DNA of 64,000 nucleotides from Shewanella sp. OMA3-2 (GTDB taxonomy: Bacteria > Pseudomonadota > Gammaproteobacteria > Enterobacterales > Shewanellaceae). Position numbers and translations under genes: made by a program. Within the stretch, counting starts at the first letter, position 1, and the number at the start of each line of letters is the position of its first letter. Location: contig NZ_CP090974.1 of assembly GCF_021513195.1 (NCBI RefSeq), forward strand, positions 2,802,001-2,866,000, given 5' to 3'. Positions 33,535-43,162 of this stretch are shown here, in pieces. The notes beneath the pieces were generated by a model. That model was not told the origin of the DNA, searched no databases, and saw only the letters and a program-made list of their open reading frames with translations.

Positions 33535-34343
33535 ACGCCCAAATCAACAACTGAGACGCCAAGGGGTTAAATATAAAATCCTCAGAGCACTGCGTCCTTG
33601 GCATCGACGTCTGGGTATATTAAGTAGCTTTTTTATTCTTTTATTAGCAGTTACTGGTGTGGCCATAAATCATAGCCAAGACTTCAATTTAGATATTGCT
33701 CAGGTAAAACAAGCTTGGTTGCTAGACTATTACGGCATCAATGCACCGCAAAAAATAACGGTATTTTGCATAGCCTCCACTACTGGCCTCAATGCAGAGT
33801 CGCCTTCCCAATGTAAAACACAGGTGGCAGCAACAGACAGTCAATTGTGGCTGAAAGACAAACTTATTCTTGAGAGTCAGTTACCTATACTTGCGGTAAC
33901 AAGGGTTGGAGACTCACTAGTCGCCATTGATACTAGGCATGTGTATTTGTTTTCTGCAGCAGGCGAACTCTATGAAACCCAAGGGCCAAGTACGGGCTCC
34001 CCAGGACATATTGGCCTTAGCTAATAATGATCAAGGTGTGTGGCTCAACACTGCCAATGGGATATTTTTAAGTGATACAGATTTACTGGAATGGTCATCA
34101 CAACCGGAAAAGACCACTATTAACTGGTTAACTCCAATGACTAAAAATGAATTAACGCCATCACAGTGGCAAGCTATCGAATTAAATGCCCGCAGTAACC
34201 ACTTAAGCTGGGAACGAGTCATACTGGACTTACACAGCGGTCGTGTATTTGGCCCCTTAGCAATCTGGTTGTGGGACATATTCGCCCTCGCCTTGTTACT
34301 AGTTGCCTGCAGCGGAGTATGGATTTGGCTAAAGCAGCGCTAA
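33521..34343 (+). pseudogene. PepSY-associated membrane protein, frameshifted
   Basis: The first frame (33521-34024) has a TM helix with LRPWHRRLGILSSFFILLLAVTGVAINHS, typical of PepSY-TM electron-transfer partners, and a periplasmic part. At about 33985-34000 the frame changes: after GELYETQG the expected continuation (ILALANNDQGVWLNTANGIF) is in the other frame up to 34343, ending in a second TM helix (IWLWDIFALALLLVACSGVWIWLKQR). A single extra or missing base near GGGCTCCCC explains it. If real, the partner of the FMN protein is lost; a sequencing error is possible. Confidence 0.75.
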
Positions 34344-34541
34344 AATTATCAATTATTATATTAATATGACCCTGAGATTAAGAAACAAGCAGATTCAAAT
34401 TAATTAGATTAAAAATCTATTAGATTAAAAACAATTAGAGTCAAGCATAATTGCAGTCTGTGTCTTAGCCAGAGTTATTTGATTAAAAGCTTGATAATAA
34501 CTGCCCTGTCTCATATTTAGGCCATTTAGGAGCACATCAAA

Positions 34542-34739
34542 TTGAACCAATTAACAGAGCAACTTATAGACTGCCCCTACTGTGGTGAAGCGATTGACAT
34601 TCTCATTGATTCATCCGACATGGGACAAGAGTATATTGAAGATTGCCAAGTATGTTGTAAGCCAATCAATTTCTTGATTTCTGAACGTGAAAATGGCGAG
34701 CTTACTGTTAATGTTTATGGTGAAGATGAAGCCTACTAA
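34542..34739 (+). CDS. CPXCG-motif cysteine-rich protein
   Basis: A 65-residue protein with CPYCG near residue 11 and CQVCCKP near residue 36, the probable zinc-binding pairs of the CPXCG family, and an acidic tail (YGEDEAY). The start is TTG at 34542, with AGGAG 9 bp upstream. Function is unknown. It stands alone. No other gene is seen in 34344-34541. Confidence 0.85.
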   Translation: MNQLTEQLIDCPYCGEAIDILIDSSDMGQEYIEDCQVCCKPINFLISERENGELTVNVYGEDEAY

Positions 34740-35064
34740 TCATCAAATATATTTCACAGCCCAATTCAGTATGAAAGAATACTAGATGTAAAAATTATCT
34801 CTAAGTACACAGACCTAAACTTCACGTGAACAAGACAAATATTTTATGACTTTGTTTATAAACGATAGACTATTCTAAATTGAAACAGTAAAGTAAAATT
34901 AATTGTTAGGGATGATAATGTTGTTGAAGGGAATCAAATGGTCTTTCGCCGTATGCGCATTACAATAGAACGCCAGTCAAGCGTTAATCATAAGCTAATT
35001 AGCCCCTTCTCAATTACATTTCTTTTATATACTTCTTTGTACTTTTAATACAGGTTATATCGCT
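34740..35064. other. Intergenic stretch without recognised features
   Basis: AT-rich sequence between the CPXCG gene and the DUF6795 gene. I see no gene, strong hairpin or operator; it presumably contains the promoter of the DUF6795-lipase pair. Confidence 0.5.
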
Positions 35065-35535
35065 ATGTTTGGCTTTTTTAAAAAATATGATGCTCACTTA
35101 TGCTCAGCTGTATCAGGAAGAATACTGGATAACGGTAAGCCATTAGTAGGTGTTAAAATTGAACGGGAACTCAGATACATTGATAATAAAAAAAGAATCG
35201 ATAGCACCTTAACTGATAAAAATGGCTGTTTTACCATGCCTGTTGTTAATATTCGTTCAAAAGCACCAGGGTGGTTATTTTGCGAACAAATGACAGGGCA
35301 AACAATTGGTTTCTTTTATAAAAGTGAATTTTATAAACTATGGGGTACATTTTTATCTGGCACAGAGTCAATCGCTGCATATGATGAAAAGTTATCTCAA
35401 TTAAATGCAGATATAGTAAATCCTAACGTTTTCTTTACATTTGAAAATAAAGAGGTATCTCATGTTCCATATGGTGCCTCTAGTATTTGCCGTTGGGATA
35501 CGGATTTTGAAATACAACAGATCATTGAAGATTAA
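35065..35535 (+). CDS. DUF6795-type protein next to lipase
   Basis: A 156-residue protein. Residues 10-75 (CSAVSGRILDNGKPLVGVKIERELRYIDNKKRIDSTLTDKNGCFTMP) form a carboxypeptidase-regulatory/prealbumin-like beta sandwich, matching DUF6795. There is no signal peptide. It ends 21 bp before a class 3 lipase gene on the same strand. In gammaproteobacteria such pairs occur near type VI secretion effectors, so it could be an adaptor or immunity partner; this is inference, as no VgrG or Hcp is in the window. Confidence 0.65.
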   Translation: MFGFFKKYDAHLCSAVSGRILDNGKPLVGVKIERELRYIDNKKRIDSTLTDKNGCFTMPVVNIRSKAPGWLFCEQMTGQTIGFFYKSEFYKLWGTFLSGTESIAAYDEKLSQLNADIVNPNVFFTFENKEVSHVPYGASSICRWDTDFEIQQIIED

Positions 35536-35556
35536 ATTAACATAAGGGAATATAAT

Positions 35557-36711
35557 ATGCGTGATTTAACGCCTGCAATAGCGGTAAAACTTGCCGAGGG
35601 TGCATATCAAATAAAAGAGACAACTCTAGGTGGAGGGTATGAGACACCTGCACTTCAATTTTTATCCAATGACTTCAACTTTAACCTCTCAAAAAATGTG
35701 CTTCAGGGCACTAGTGGCTCTTTTATTGAGCATATTTTTAAACATAAAACTGGTTTTGCTGTTATTGGCACGGGTAAAAAAAGCGGTAGTTATGATGGTC
35801 ATACTGTAATTGCGCTGCGTGGTACTGCAAATAAACGCGACGCAATAACCGACATGCATTGCGGGTTAAGTACCAGTGCAAATAACTTACCAGCCCATGC
35901 AGGCTTCAACAAAACCTTTAACTCTATTCAGCCTGCATTAAATACTTATTTTACAAAAAATAATACAGGTCCAGTACATTGTGTTGGACATAGCCTAGGC
36001 GGAGCACTGGCACATTTAACAGCAAATTGGTTACATGAAAAACAAAATGGTAGACCTATTAGCTTATATACCTTTGGCGCACCTCGTGTAGGTTATGCGG
36101 GATTTGCCGACAAAACTAGCAATAGCTTACATAGAGTTTTTCGTTGCTTGCATTCAGCTGATCCAGTGCCATTACTACCTTTTTGGCCTTTTGTTCATAC
36201 CGAAGGTGAATATACACTTAATGCCGCCCCTACCATTAGTGCAGGTGCACACAAAATGGCTGGTAATAGTCCTGGATATATTAACACTGCGAGTGCTTTT
36301 AAAAGTTTTGCTGCGGTAAATAAGCGAAGTGCTCATTGGCATAAAGAGCAAGTAAGACTCGATTATGAAAAACGCCATCAAGCAAGCTTCACCTCAAAAT
36401 GGGCTCATAGGTTAGGGGCGGCTTTAATCACCCTATTGAAAGATACCGGCCACTTGTATGAAATTCAACACATGATCACTACTGGTTTAACCTTTTACGA
36501 TAAAGTAGCTATGTTACTCACAAAAATTGCTAACATGCCTGGTAAGTTTGCCGAACAACAAAAAGGTATGTTAGGCCATATGCTAGTATTTGCGGGTAAA
36601 ACAGGTGTCGTAATAACTGAGATGCCTTATAAGTTTATTCGTTGGGTTTTATCAGTGACACTTGAGAAAGTCGCTCTGGTTGCAGGAAATGCATTGAGTA
36701 TGATCAAGTAA
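35557..36711 (+). CDS. Class 3 lipase
   Basis: A 384-residue alpha/beta hydrolase with a lipase_3 domain (about 75-235). The nucleophile elbow is VGHSLGGAL with Ser146; Asp202 (HSADPVPLLPF) and His232 (GAHKMAG) complete a plausible triad. The remaining 130 residues hold amphipathic or hydrophobic helices (VAMLLTKIANM, MPYKFIRWVLSVTLEKVALVAG) that may contact membranes. No signal peptide is visible, so export would need a specialised system. Its pairing with DUF6795 suggests a secreted antibacterial lipase; an intracellular lipase remains possible. AAGGGA precedes the ATG. Confidence 0.85.
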   Translation: MRDLTPAIAVKLAEGAYQIKETTLGGGYETPALQFLSNDFNFNLSKNVLQGTSGSFIEHIFKHKTGFAVIGTGKKSGSYDGHTVIALRGTANKRDAITDMHCGLSTSANNLPAHAGFNKTFNSIQPALNTYFTKNNTGPVHCVGHSLGGALAHLTANWLHEKQNGRPISLYTFGAPRVGYAGFADKTSNSLHRVFRCLHSADPVPLLPFWPFVHTEGEYTLNAAPTISAGAHKMAGNSPGYINTASAFKSFAAVNKRSAHWHKEQVRLDYEKRHQASFTSKWAHRLGAALITLLKDTGHLYEIQHMITTGLTFYDKVAMLLTKIANMPGKFAEQQKGMLGHMLVFAGKTGVVITEMPYKFIRWVLSVTLEKVALVAGNALSMIK

Positions 36712-36879
36712 ATATACAAAGTGATTTGTGGGATGGAATTGCCTTTCCCACAAATAGTATCATTTGGGTTTTGACACTAGACTTAAGTCACTTCCAGATT
36801 TAGTCACATATATATAACGACTGATCTCGTAATCTAAATTAATACACCATTGATAGTTTATAATCCTAGGTTGCTTTGA

Positions 36880-36985
36880 TTAACTAACCGTCTCATTTTT
36901 GAAAATACCTAATGTTCTAGCATGCTACTGGATCTTGTCCCACATAAAGGTAAAATTTACAACTTGCTTTGATTAAACTTAACAG
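36880..36985 (-). pseudogene. Decayed fragment of group II intron reverse transcriptase
   Basis: On the minus strand the bases encode, with two stops, an S-K-L...IFSKMRRLVNQ-like peptide that aligns with SKFLGFTFNRGKIQWHAK...IFKQKMRRLTNR of the intact reverse transcriptases here (equivalent DNA about 20440-20550). Identity is high in blocks (TCTCAT, GAAAAT, AATGTT, AGCATGC, ACTGGATCTTG). It is a fossil of a former intron. The rest of 36712-37074 shows no gene. Confidence 0.7.
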
Positions 36986-37074
36986 TTTGCTGTTATGGGC
37001 ATTAAGTGTAATCGTCAATGCGAATAATACCCCAGGGGGAAACAACCCTTCCTCTTCATTATTAAGGTCCCCCT

Positions 37075-38856
37075 ATGATAAATAAACTGTCCCAGAATAC
37101 TTCTACTGCTGTCGACACTATCAAGACTATCGACGACCTTGCTAAGTTCGTTAACTATTCATTTATGAACACGCTTAATTGCGATCCTGACGCGACAGAA
37201 CATGGCATCGACTATGCGCCGCGACAAGTATTCTCAGGCCACTACGTCACCGTAAAACCAACACCTATCGAAGCCCCTGAGTACGTAGTACATAGCAACA
37301 GTTTGTTTCACGAATTGGGTTTTGCTGACAGCATGGCGCAGTCAGCCGATTTCATGAGCATGTTTTCCGGTGATATGTCCAACCTGCCTGCACCTATGAG
37401 TAAAGTCGGTTGGGCATGTGGCTATGCGCTGTCCATCTTTGGTACTGAATACATCCAACAGTGTCCATTTAAAACCGGTAACGGCTACGGTGACGGCCGT
37501 GCTATGTCAGTACTTGAAGCTGTCATTAAAGATCAACGTTGGGAAATGCAGTTAAAAGGTGGCGGTCGCACGCCATATTGCCGCGGTGCAGACGGTCGTG
37601 CAGTTCTGCGCTCCAGTGTCCGTGAGTTTTTAGCGCAAGAGCACATGCACGCGCTTGGCGTGCCAACGTCTCGTTCGCTGAGTTTATATGTGTCGAAAAC
37701 CGAAACAGTCAAGCGGCCGTGGTATTCCGAGGGTTCTCGCTCGCAAGATCCCGACAGAATGATTACTGAGCCGGTTGCTATTTCTACGCGTGTGGCCTCT
37801 TCTTTTATTCGGGTCGGACAACTCGAACTTTTCGGTCGCCGCGCTCGCAAAGCGGAACATCCACATGCGATGGCAGAGCTTGCACAACTGGTATTGCACT
37901 TAATCGATCGTGAATATGCGAATGTTATTGACCCACAACTGAGCATTAACGATAAAGTACTATTGCTGGCTCGCGAGTTCCGTCAGCGCCTAACGTCATT
38001 AGTGGCCAACTGGATCCGCGTGGGTTATTGTCAGGGTAACTTTAATAGCGACAACTGTGCTGCCGGTGGTTTTACCCTCGACTACGGCCCCTTCGGATTT
38101 TGCGATGTATTTACTCCACAATATCAACCCTGGACTGGTGGCGGGCAGCACTTTGCATTTTTGAACCAAGGTGTGGCTGCTGAGCATAATTTTCTAATGT
38201 TTTGCACTGCATTAAGTCCATTATTAACAAGTTCACCCGATGACTTAACGCAACTCCAGCAGTTGGTTAATGACTTTTCGACTGAGATGCAAACAAAAAT
38301 GGAGCAAATGTGGGCAGCCAAACTAGGGCTTAACACATTTAATGCGGCGCTATTTACTGAGCTTGAATCGCTAATGATACAAACGCCTGTGGATTACACT
38401 CTATTCTTCCGCGAACTCTCAGCACTACCCGTTGATATCACTCCATTGAAAAAAAGCTTTTATCAGGAATTACAGTCTGCTCCCTCAGGGTTTGAGGCGC
38501 GCTGGTCAGCTTGGTTAACCCAATGGCAATCATTGCTTGGCGACACTGCGGATTCAGATGGTGCGGCAAGTGTTGATGCCAAAAACCAGGCAGCAAAGGG
38601 TAAGCCGCGCACTCGTGAGGAAATATCTAAGCAGATGAAGCTCGTTAATCCCAAATACACTTTACGTGAATGGTTACTAGTGCCTGCGTACAGCAAAGCA
38701 AGTGAAGGTGATTACTCGTTGGTTAAAGCGTTGCAGACTGTGATGACACAACCTTACTTAGAACAGTCACAAGAAGTCGAAGATAAATTTTATCGTCTTA
38801 AGGCAGCTGAATTTTTTGCGGTTGGCGGCTTGTCACATTTGAGCTGCTCGTCGTAA
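37075..38856 (+). CDS. selO: Protein adenylyltransferase SelO family
   Basis: A 593-residue pseudokinase that transfers AMP to protein hydroxyls (known for E. coli YdiU/SelO). Family blocks include [88 protein letters not shown] and the active-site-like [24 protein letters not shown]. It is about 110 residues longer than E. coli SelO, mainly at the N-terminus and near residues 485-520 ([22 protein letters not shown], a flexible linker). It lacks the C-terminal selenocysteine/redox Cys of the eukaryotic form, though it ends in CSS. Stand-alone gene. Confidence 0.92.
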   Translation: MINKLSQNTSTAVDTIKTIDDLAKFVNYSFMNTLNCDPDATEHGIDYAPRQVFSGHYVTVKPTPIEAPEYVVHSNSLFHELGFADSMAQSADFMSMFSGDMSNLPAPMSKVGWACGYALSIFGTEYIQQCPFKTGNGYGDGRAMSVLEAVIKDQRWEMQLKGGGRTPYCRGADGRAVLRSSVREFLAQEHMHALGVPTSRSLSLYVSKTETVKRPWYSEGSRSQDPDRMITEPVAISTRVASSFIRVGQLELFGRRARKAEHPHAMAELAQLVLHLIDREYANVIDPQLSINDKVLLLAREFRQRLTSLVANWIRVGYCQGNFNSDNCAAGGFTLDYGPFGFCDVFTPQYQPWTGGGQHFAFLNQGVAAEHNFLMFCTALSPLLTSSPDDLTQLQQLVNDFSTEMQTKMEQMWAAKLGLNTFNAALFTELESLMIQTPVDYTLFFRELSALPVDITPLKKSFYQELQSAPSGFEARWSAWLTQWQSLLGDTADSDGAASVDAKNQAAKGKPRTREEISKQMKLVNPKYTLREWLLVPAYSKASEGDYSLVKALQTVMTQPYLEQSQEVEDKFYRLKAAEFFAVGGLSHLSCSS

Positions 38857-38889
38857 CGGCTTGTCTTTCATAGTGTGAAAAGCGAGTAA

Positions 38890-38918
38890 GCATACGTATT
38901 CGTGTTGAATACGTATGC
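38890..38918 (+). promoter_or_regulatory. Palindromic operator pair upstream of GH97 gene
   Basis: GCATACGTATTC (38890-38901) and GAATACGTATGC (38907-38918) are exact inverted copies around a 5-bp gap; each is itself a near palindrome centred on CG (ATACGTAT), typical for LacI-family operators. A third related site lies before the MFS gene at 41245. The LacI-type regulator at 48402-49433 is the likely binder. The perfect stem could also act as a terminator for selO, but there is no T-run. Confidence 0.65.
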
Positions 38919-38995
38919 AGATCTTTGCGGTCAAAACCCAAAGCGTCATATATTGCATGTTGAATAAATAAAATAATAAACAACAAGGACTTTGT

Positions 38996-41161
38996 ATGGC
39001 GCACGCTTACTCATCTGACTCTACAAAACCAACTCAAACCACCAATTTCACTCGCGTTAACGCCTCAACTGGCGTCATTCATTCAGCGATCTCAACGGCG
39101 TATTCACGCTTTACGCCTAATATTATTAGCTTGTCCTGTGCATTAGTACTAACCAGCTTGGCCATACCAAACATAGCACAGGCTAAAACGGTCAATGTCG
39201 CCTCCCCAGACAAACATATTTCAATCAGTTTAACGGATGATAATGGCCGCCCTGAATATCAGGTGCAATTTAACGGCAAAACCGTGGTTAATCCAAGTAA
39301 ACTTGGCTTGGTATTCCAGCAGCTAGGGGAATTTGGCGTCGATTTTAGTATTAAAGATGTTAAAAACAGTAATGTCGATCAAACCTGGCAGCTGCCTTGG
39401 GGTGAGCGTGAAAATGTGCGCGATCATTACAACCGCATTGTCGCTACACTCAGTAATGGCAAAGTCGATTTTGATATTGAATTTAAAGCGTTTAACGACG
39501 GTATTGGTTTTCGCTACCTAGTGCCAAAACAAGCTGGGCTAGCAAACACGCCAAAACTGGATATTACCGACGAGTTAACCGAGTTTGCTATACCCAATCC
39601 GCACACAGCTACCGCATGGTGGATCCCTGGGCGCGGTTGGAACCGTTACGAGTATTTATACCGCACTACCTCGCTTGATAAAATAGATAGAGCTCATACG
39701 CCAATGACGTTTAGAACGGCTGATGGAGTGCATTTAAGCATTCATGAAGCGGCCCTCACCGACTACGCTTCTATGGTACTTAATCAAGGTCGAGATGGTA
39801 TTCTACGCGCAGATTTAACCCCATGGTCAGACGGGATTCGGGTTAAAACTCAGCCTGGATTCTCAACACCTTGGCGCACCATTCAAATCGCTAAAGATGC
39901 CCCAGGGCTGCTTAACTCAGATATTATCCTTAATCTTAACGAGCCAAATAAACTCGGCGATGTGTCGTGGGTGCAACCAGGTAAATACGTTGGTATTTGG
40001 TGGGGAATGCACTTAAATGAAAACACCTGGGGAAGCGGGCCTAAACATGGCGCGACCACCAGCGAAACCAAACGTTATATGGACTTTGCTGCAAAGTATG
40101 GCTTTGATGGTGTGTTAGTTGAAGGTTGGAATGAAGGCTGGGACGGCAGTTGGTTTGATAACGGTGATGTGTTCAGTTTTACACAGCCTTACCCTGATTT
40201 TGACATCGATGCAATTAGCCAATATGGCAAAAGTAAAAATGTGCGCTTAATTGGTCACCATGAAACCTCTGGTTCAGTCACTAATTACCGTAAACAAATG
40301 AGTGATGCTTATGACTTATATAAAAAACATGGCGTGACTCAAATTAAGACCGGCTATGTGGCCGATGGTGGTGATATAAAACGGGTCGATGAACAAGGTA
40401 TCACTCGTCATGAGTGGCACGACGGCCAGTTTATGGTTAATGAGTACCTTCACAGCGTAACTGAAGCGGCTAAGCGTGGCATTAGCATTAATACCCATGA
40501 ACCGATTAAAGACACGGGTCTTCGCCGTACTTATCCTAACTGGATAGCCCGAGAAGGCGCTAGGGGCCAAGAGTTCAACGCCTGGGGATCACCGCCTAAT
40601 AACCCTGAACATACAGCCATTTTACCTTACACTCGCATGTTGTCTGGCCCGATGGATTTTACCCCAGGCATATTCAATCTTGCGCCTGAAGGCTTAGATG
40701 CTGTTAATCGGGTACAAACCACATTAATGAAGCAGCTTGCACTTTATGTAGTACTTTATAGCCCTATTCAAATGGCGGCCGACTTACCGCGTAATTATGT
40801 TGAGCGCTTAGATGCATTTCAATTTATTCTGGATGTGCCAACCGATTGGAGCGAATCAAAAGCACTTGCGGGTGAAGTGGGCGATTTTGTAGTGTTTGCG
40901 CGTAAATCACGTAAAAATGACGATTGGTTTATCGGTGGGCTCACCGATGAAAACCCACGCACTGTCGATATTGCTTTAGACTTTTTAACCCCAAATACAA
41001 CATATCAGGCACAAATTTACCGCGATGGTGCTAAAGCTAACTGGTTAACTAATCCGTATGATTATGTTATTGAGCAAAAAGTAGTGTCAGCTAAAGACAA
41101 ACTGACGTTAACAATGGCCGCCAGTGGCGGTACCGCCATTAGGTTTAAATTAATTAAGTAA
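38996..41161 (+). CDS. GH97 alpha-glucosidase (SusB-like)
   Basis: A 721-residue glycoside hydrolase of family 97, releasing glucose from the non-reducing end of maltodextrins. After an unusually long N-terminus, a signal peptide ends near residue 63 (SLSCALVLTSLAIPNIAQA-K), so it acts in the periplasm. An N-terminal beta domain (about 64-330), a barrel with WWGMHLNEN, GFDGVLVEGWNEGWDG and NTHEPIKDTGLRRTYPNWIAREGARGQEFNAW, and a small C-terminal beta domain are visible. The ATG at 38996 has AAGGA 8-10 bp upstream; a later Met without the extension is not available near the hydrophobic core. It is preceded by LacI-type operators. Confidence 0.92.
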   Translation: MAHAYSSDSTKPTQTTNFTRVNASTGVIHSAISTAYSRFTPNIISLSCALVLTSLAIPNIAQAKTVNVASPDKHISISLTDDNGRPEYQVQFNGKTVVNPSKLGLVFQQLGEFGVDFSIKDVKNSNVDQTWQLPWGERENVRDHYNRIVATLSNGKVDFDIEFKAFNDGIGFRYLVPKQAGLANTPKLDITDELTEFAIPNPHTATAWWIPGRGWNRYEYLYRTTSLDKIDRAHTPMTFRTADGVHLSIHEAALTDYASMVLNQGRDGILRADLTPWSDGIRVKTQPGFSTPWRTIQIAKDAPGLLNSDIILNLNEPNKLGDVSWVQPGKYVGIWWGMHLNENTWGSGPKHGATTSETKRYMDFAAKYGFDGVLVEGWNEGWDGSWFDNGDVFSFTQPYPDFDIDAISQYGKSKNVRLIGHHETSGSVTNYRKQMSDAYDLYKKHGVTQIKTGYVADGGDIKRVDEQGITRHEWHDGQFMVNEYLHSVTEAAKRGISINTHEPIKDTGLRRTYPNWIAREGARGQEFNAWGSPPNNPEHTAILPYTRMLSGPMDFTPGIFNLAPEGLDAVNRVQTTLMKQLALYVVLYSPIQMAADLPRNYVERLDAFQFILDVPTDWSESKALAGEVGDFVVFARKSRKNDDWFIGGLTDENPRTVDIALDFLTPNTTYQAQIYRDGAKANWLTNPYDYVIEQKVVSAKDKLTLTMAASGGTAIRFKLIK

Positions 41162-41244
41162 CATGTACTTACTAAAAAGTACTCGGTAAAATATCAAGCT
41201 CAAAAATGTAGCAAAAATGTGCAGCTTAAGTTGCCTATAATTGA

Positions 41245-41262
41245 TGAATACGTATGTATTCA
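41245..41262 (+). promoter_or_regulatory. LacI-type operator upstream of MFS transporter gene
   Basis: TGAATACGTATGTATTCA is an 18-bp perfect inverted repeat (TGAATAC, GTAT, GTATTCA) and shares GAATACGTATG with the operator at 38907. It lies 282 bp before the transporter start, so it probably controls a promoter for the transporter-glucoamylase unit. Confidence 0.65.
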
Positions 41263-41444
41263 GTTGTGTAAATCCAGACAGCGAGGCTACTATAAAACCT
41301 GCTAAATTCGCTCTCGCTTGTGGAGATGAAGAAGGCTAGGTCGTTTCTGATACTGACCATATTATGGACAATATCGGCTTTAGAGTACCTCGATTAACTT
41401 TATTTAGCGTTTTGTTTGCTGAATAAAGATATTAGGTCATTGGC

Positions 41445-41485
41445 GAATACCTGTCTTAGTGAGATGTGTATTCGCTTTTTTTTAT
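41445..41485 (+). terminator. Terminator or attenuator between GH97 and transporter genes
   Basis: GCGAATAC (41445-41452) and GTATTCGC (41470-41477) form an 8-bp stem followed by eight T. It lies 284 bp after the GH97 stop but downstream of the operator at 41245, hence possibly in the leader of the transporter mRNA. The arms also contain the operator half-site GAATAC. Confidence 0.7.
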
Positions 41486-41526
41486 CTATCGACTGAACAA
41501 CCGCCTACCTATAATAAGGATAAAAA

Positions 41527-43056
41527 ATGTCGGCAAATAACCAACAGATTCAGCCTCAACTCAATTTTTGGCAAATATTTAACATGTGCTTTGGATTCCT
41601 AGGCATTCAATTTGGCTTTGCGTTGCAAAATGCTAACGTTAGCCGAATATTTCAAACCCTAGGTGCAGACATAGATGAAATTCCTATTTTATGGATTGCA
41701 GCCCCGCTCACCGGATTAATCGTTCAGCCCATTATTGGTTACCTAAGTGATAACACTTGGAATTTCTTAGGCCGTCGCCGCCCTTATTTTTTAATCGGTG
41801 CTATTTTTACCACTCTGTCATTATTCATCATGCCCCATTCGCCTACTTTATGGGTCGCCGCGGGTATGTTATGGATTATGGACGCATCAATAAACATTGC
41901 CATGGAGCCATTTCGTGCTTTTGTCGGTGATAACTTGCCACAAAAGCAACGCACCCAAGGCTATGCAATGCAAAGCTTCTTTATTGGTGTCGGCGCGGTA
42001 ATCGCATCAGCACTGCCTTATATTTTAACCAACTACTTTGATGTGGCTAATACTGCCCCTGCAGGTGAAATTGCAGATTCAGTACGTTACGCCTTCTATT
42101 TTGGCGGCGCGGTACTTTTTCTTGCAGTCGGCTGGACTGTGGTATCCAGTAAAGAATACTCTCCGGAAGAATTAGCCAGTTTTCATCAGCAAGAAGCTGA
42201 CCAACAACCACAAATAGAAAACCAACGCAGTGTAAGCCAGTATCGTAATGGTGCAATGGTTTGGATGGCTATAGGGGCAATATTTACCGCGATAATTGTG
42301 GCGCAAGATCTCGATAAACAGCTTTATATCTTAAGCTTGGGCATTTTTGCCTTTGGCCCTTTACAGCTAATATGTTCAATAAAGCTGGCAAACAAAAACC
42401 AGCAAGCACGCAGTTCACTGGGGTTGATATTTAACGTAGTAGATGATTTATTTCATATGCCAAAGGCGATGCGCCAATTGGCTGTTGTACAGTTTTTTGC
42501 CTGGTTTGCCCTATTTGCCATGTGGATTTACACCACAGCCGCAGTTACCTCACACCACTACGGTTCTACCGATGTTGTCTCCCAGGCCTACAATGATGGC
42601 GCTGACTGGGTCGGTATGTTATTTGCCTCATACAATGGTTTTGCCGCTATCGCAGCAATCATTATTCCATTTTTAGCCAAAGCGGTTGGGATTAAGTTCA
42701 CCCACACCATCAACATGTTTTTAGGTGGCATGGGTTTAATCAGTTTTTACTTTATTACAGACCCAAGCCAACTGTGGATCCCTATGATAGGTGTTGGCTT
42801 TGCTTGGGCGTCTATTTTATCTGTGCCTTACGCCATGTTATCGGGTGTTATTCCACCGAAAAAAATGGGCGTATATATGGGGATTTTCAACTTCTTCATC
42901 GTGATCCCACAGCTATTAGCAGCGAGTATTTTGGGGCTATTACTGAAAGTGTTCTTTGATGGTCAGCCAATATATGCGGTAGTGCTAGGCGGAGTGTTTA
43001 TGATGATTTCAGGCATAGCAGTGTTATTTGTTGATCAAAACAAACACACTCAATAA
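41527..43056 (+). CDS. MFS sugar transporter (SLC45/maltodextrin-type)
   Basis: A 509-residue major facilitator protein with twelve predicted membrane segments in two halves joined by a loop (SPEELASFHQQEADQQPQIENQ). Signature loops are PIIGYLSDNTWNFLGRRRPYFLIG (between TM2 and TM3) and MEPFRAFVGDNLPQKQRTQGYAMQSFF. This subgroup (plant sucrose transporter/SLC45-like) imports alpha-glucosides such as maltose with protons in many marine gammaproteobacteria. It lies between GH97 and GH15 genes, which fits maltose or maltodextrin uptake; glucose or sucrose cannot be excluded. AATAAGGATAAAAA supplies the ribosome site. Confidence 0.9.
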   Translation: MSANNQQIQPQLNFWQIFNMCFGFLGIQFGFALQNANVSRIFQTLGADIDEIPILWIAAPLTGLIVQPIIGYLSDNTWNFLGRRRPYFLIGAIFTTLSLFIMPHSPTLWVAAGMLWIMDASINIAMEPFRAFVGDNLPQKQRTQGYAMQSFFIGVGAVIASALPYILTNYFDVANTAPAGEIADSVRYAFYFGGAVLFLAVGWTVVSSKEYSPEELASFHQQEADQQPQIENQRSVSQYRNGAMVWMAIGAIFTAIIVAQDLDKQLYILSLGIFAFGPLQLICSIKLANKNQQARSSLGLIFNVVDDLFHMPKAMRQLAVVQFFAWFALFAMWIYTTAAVTSHHYGSTDVVSQAYNDGADWVGMLFASYNGFAAIAAIIIPFLAKAVGIKFTHTINMFLGGMGLISFYFITDPSQLWIPMIGVGFAWASILSVPYAMLSGVIPPKKMGVYMGIFNFFIVIPQLLAASILGLLLKVFFDGQPIYAVVLGGVFMMISGIAVLFVDQNKHTQ

Positions 43057-43162
43057 GCATAAAGCATCAGCTGATCCCAAGTGGAAGAGTAAAAACTAAC
43101 ACCTAAATTCAATTCTAATAATAGATTCGATACATAATTAACAATAAAAATTGGGGAACTCA

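Noticed and set aside
34740..35064. tRNA or small RNA gene in the gap before DUF6795
   Set aside because: No cloverleaf, strong promoter-terminator pair or conserved motif was seen.
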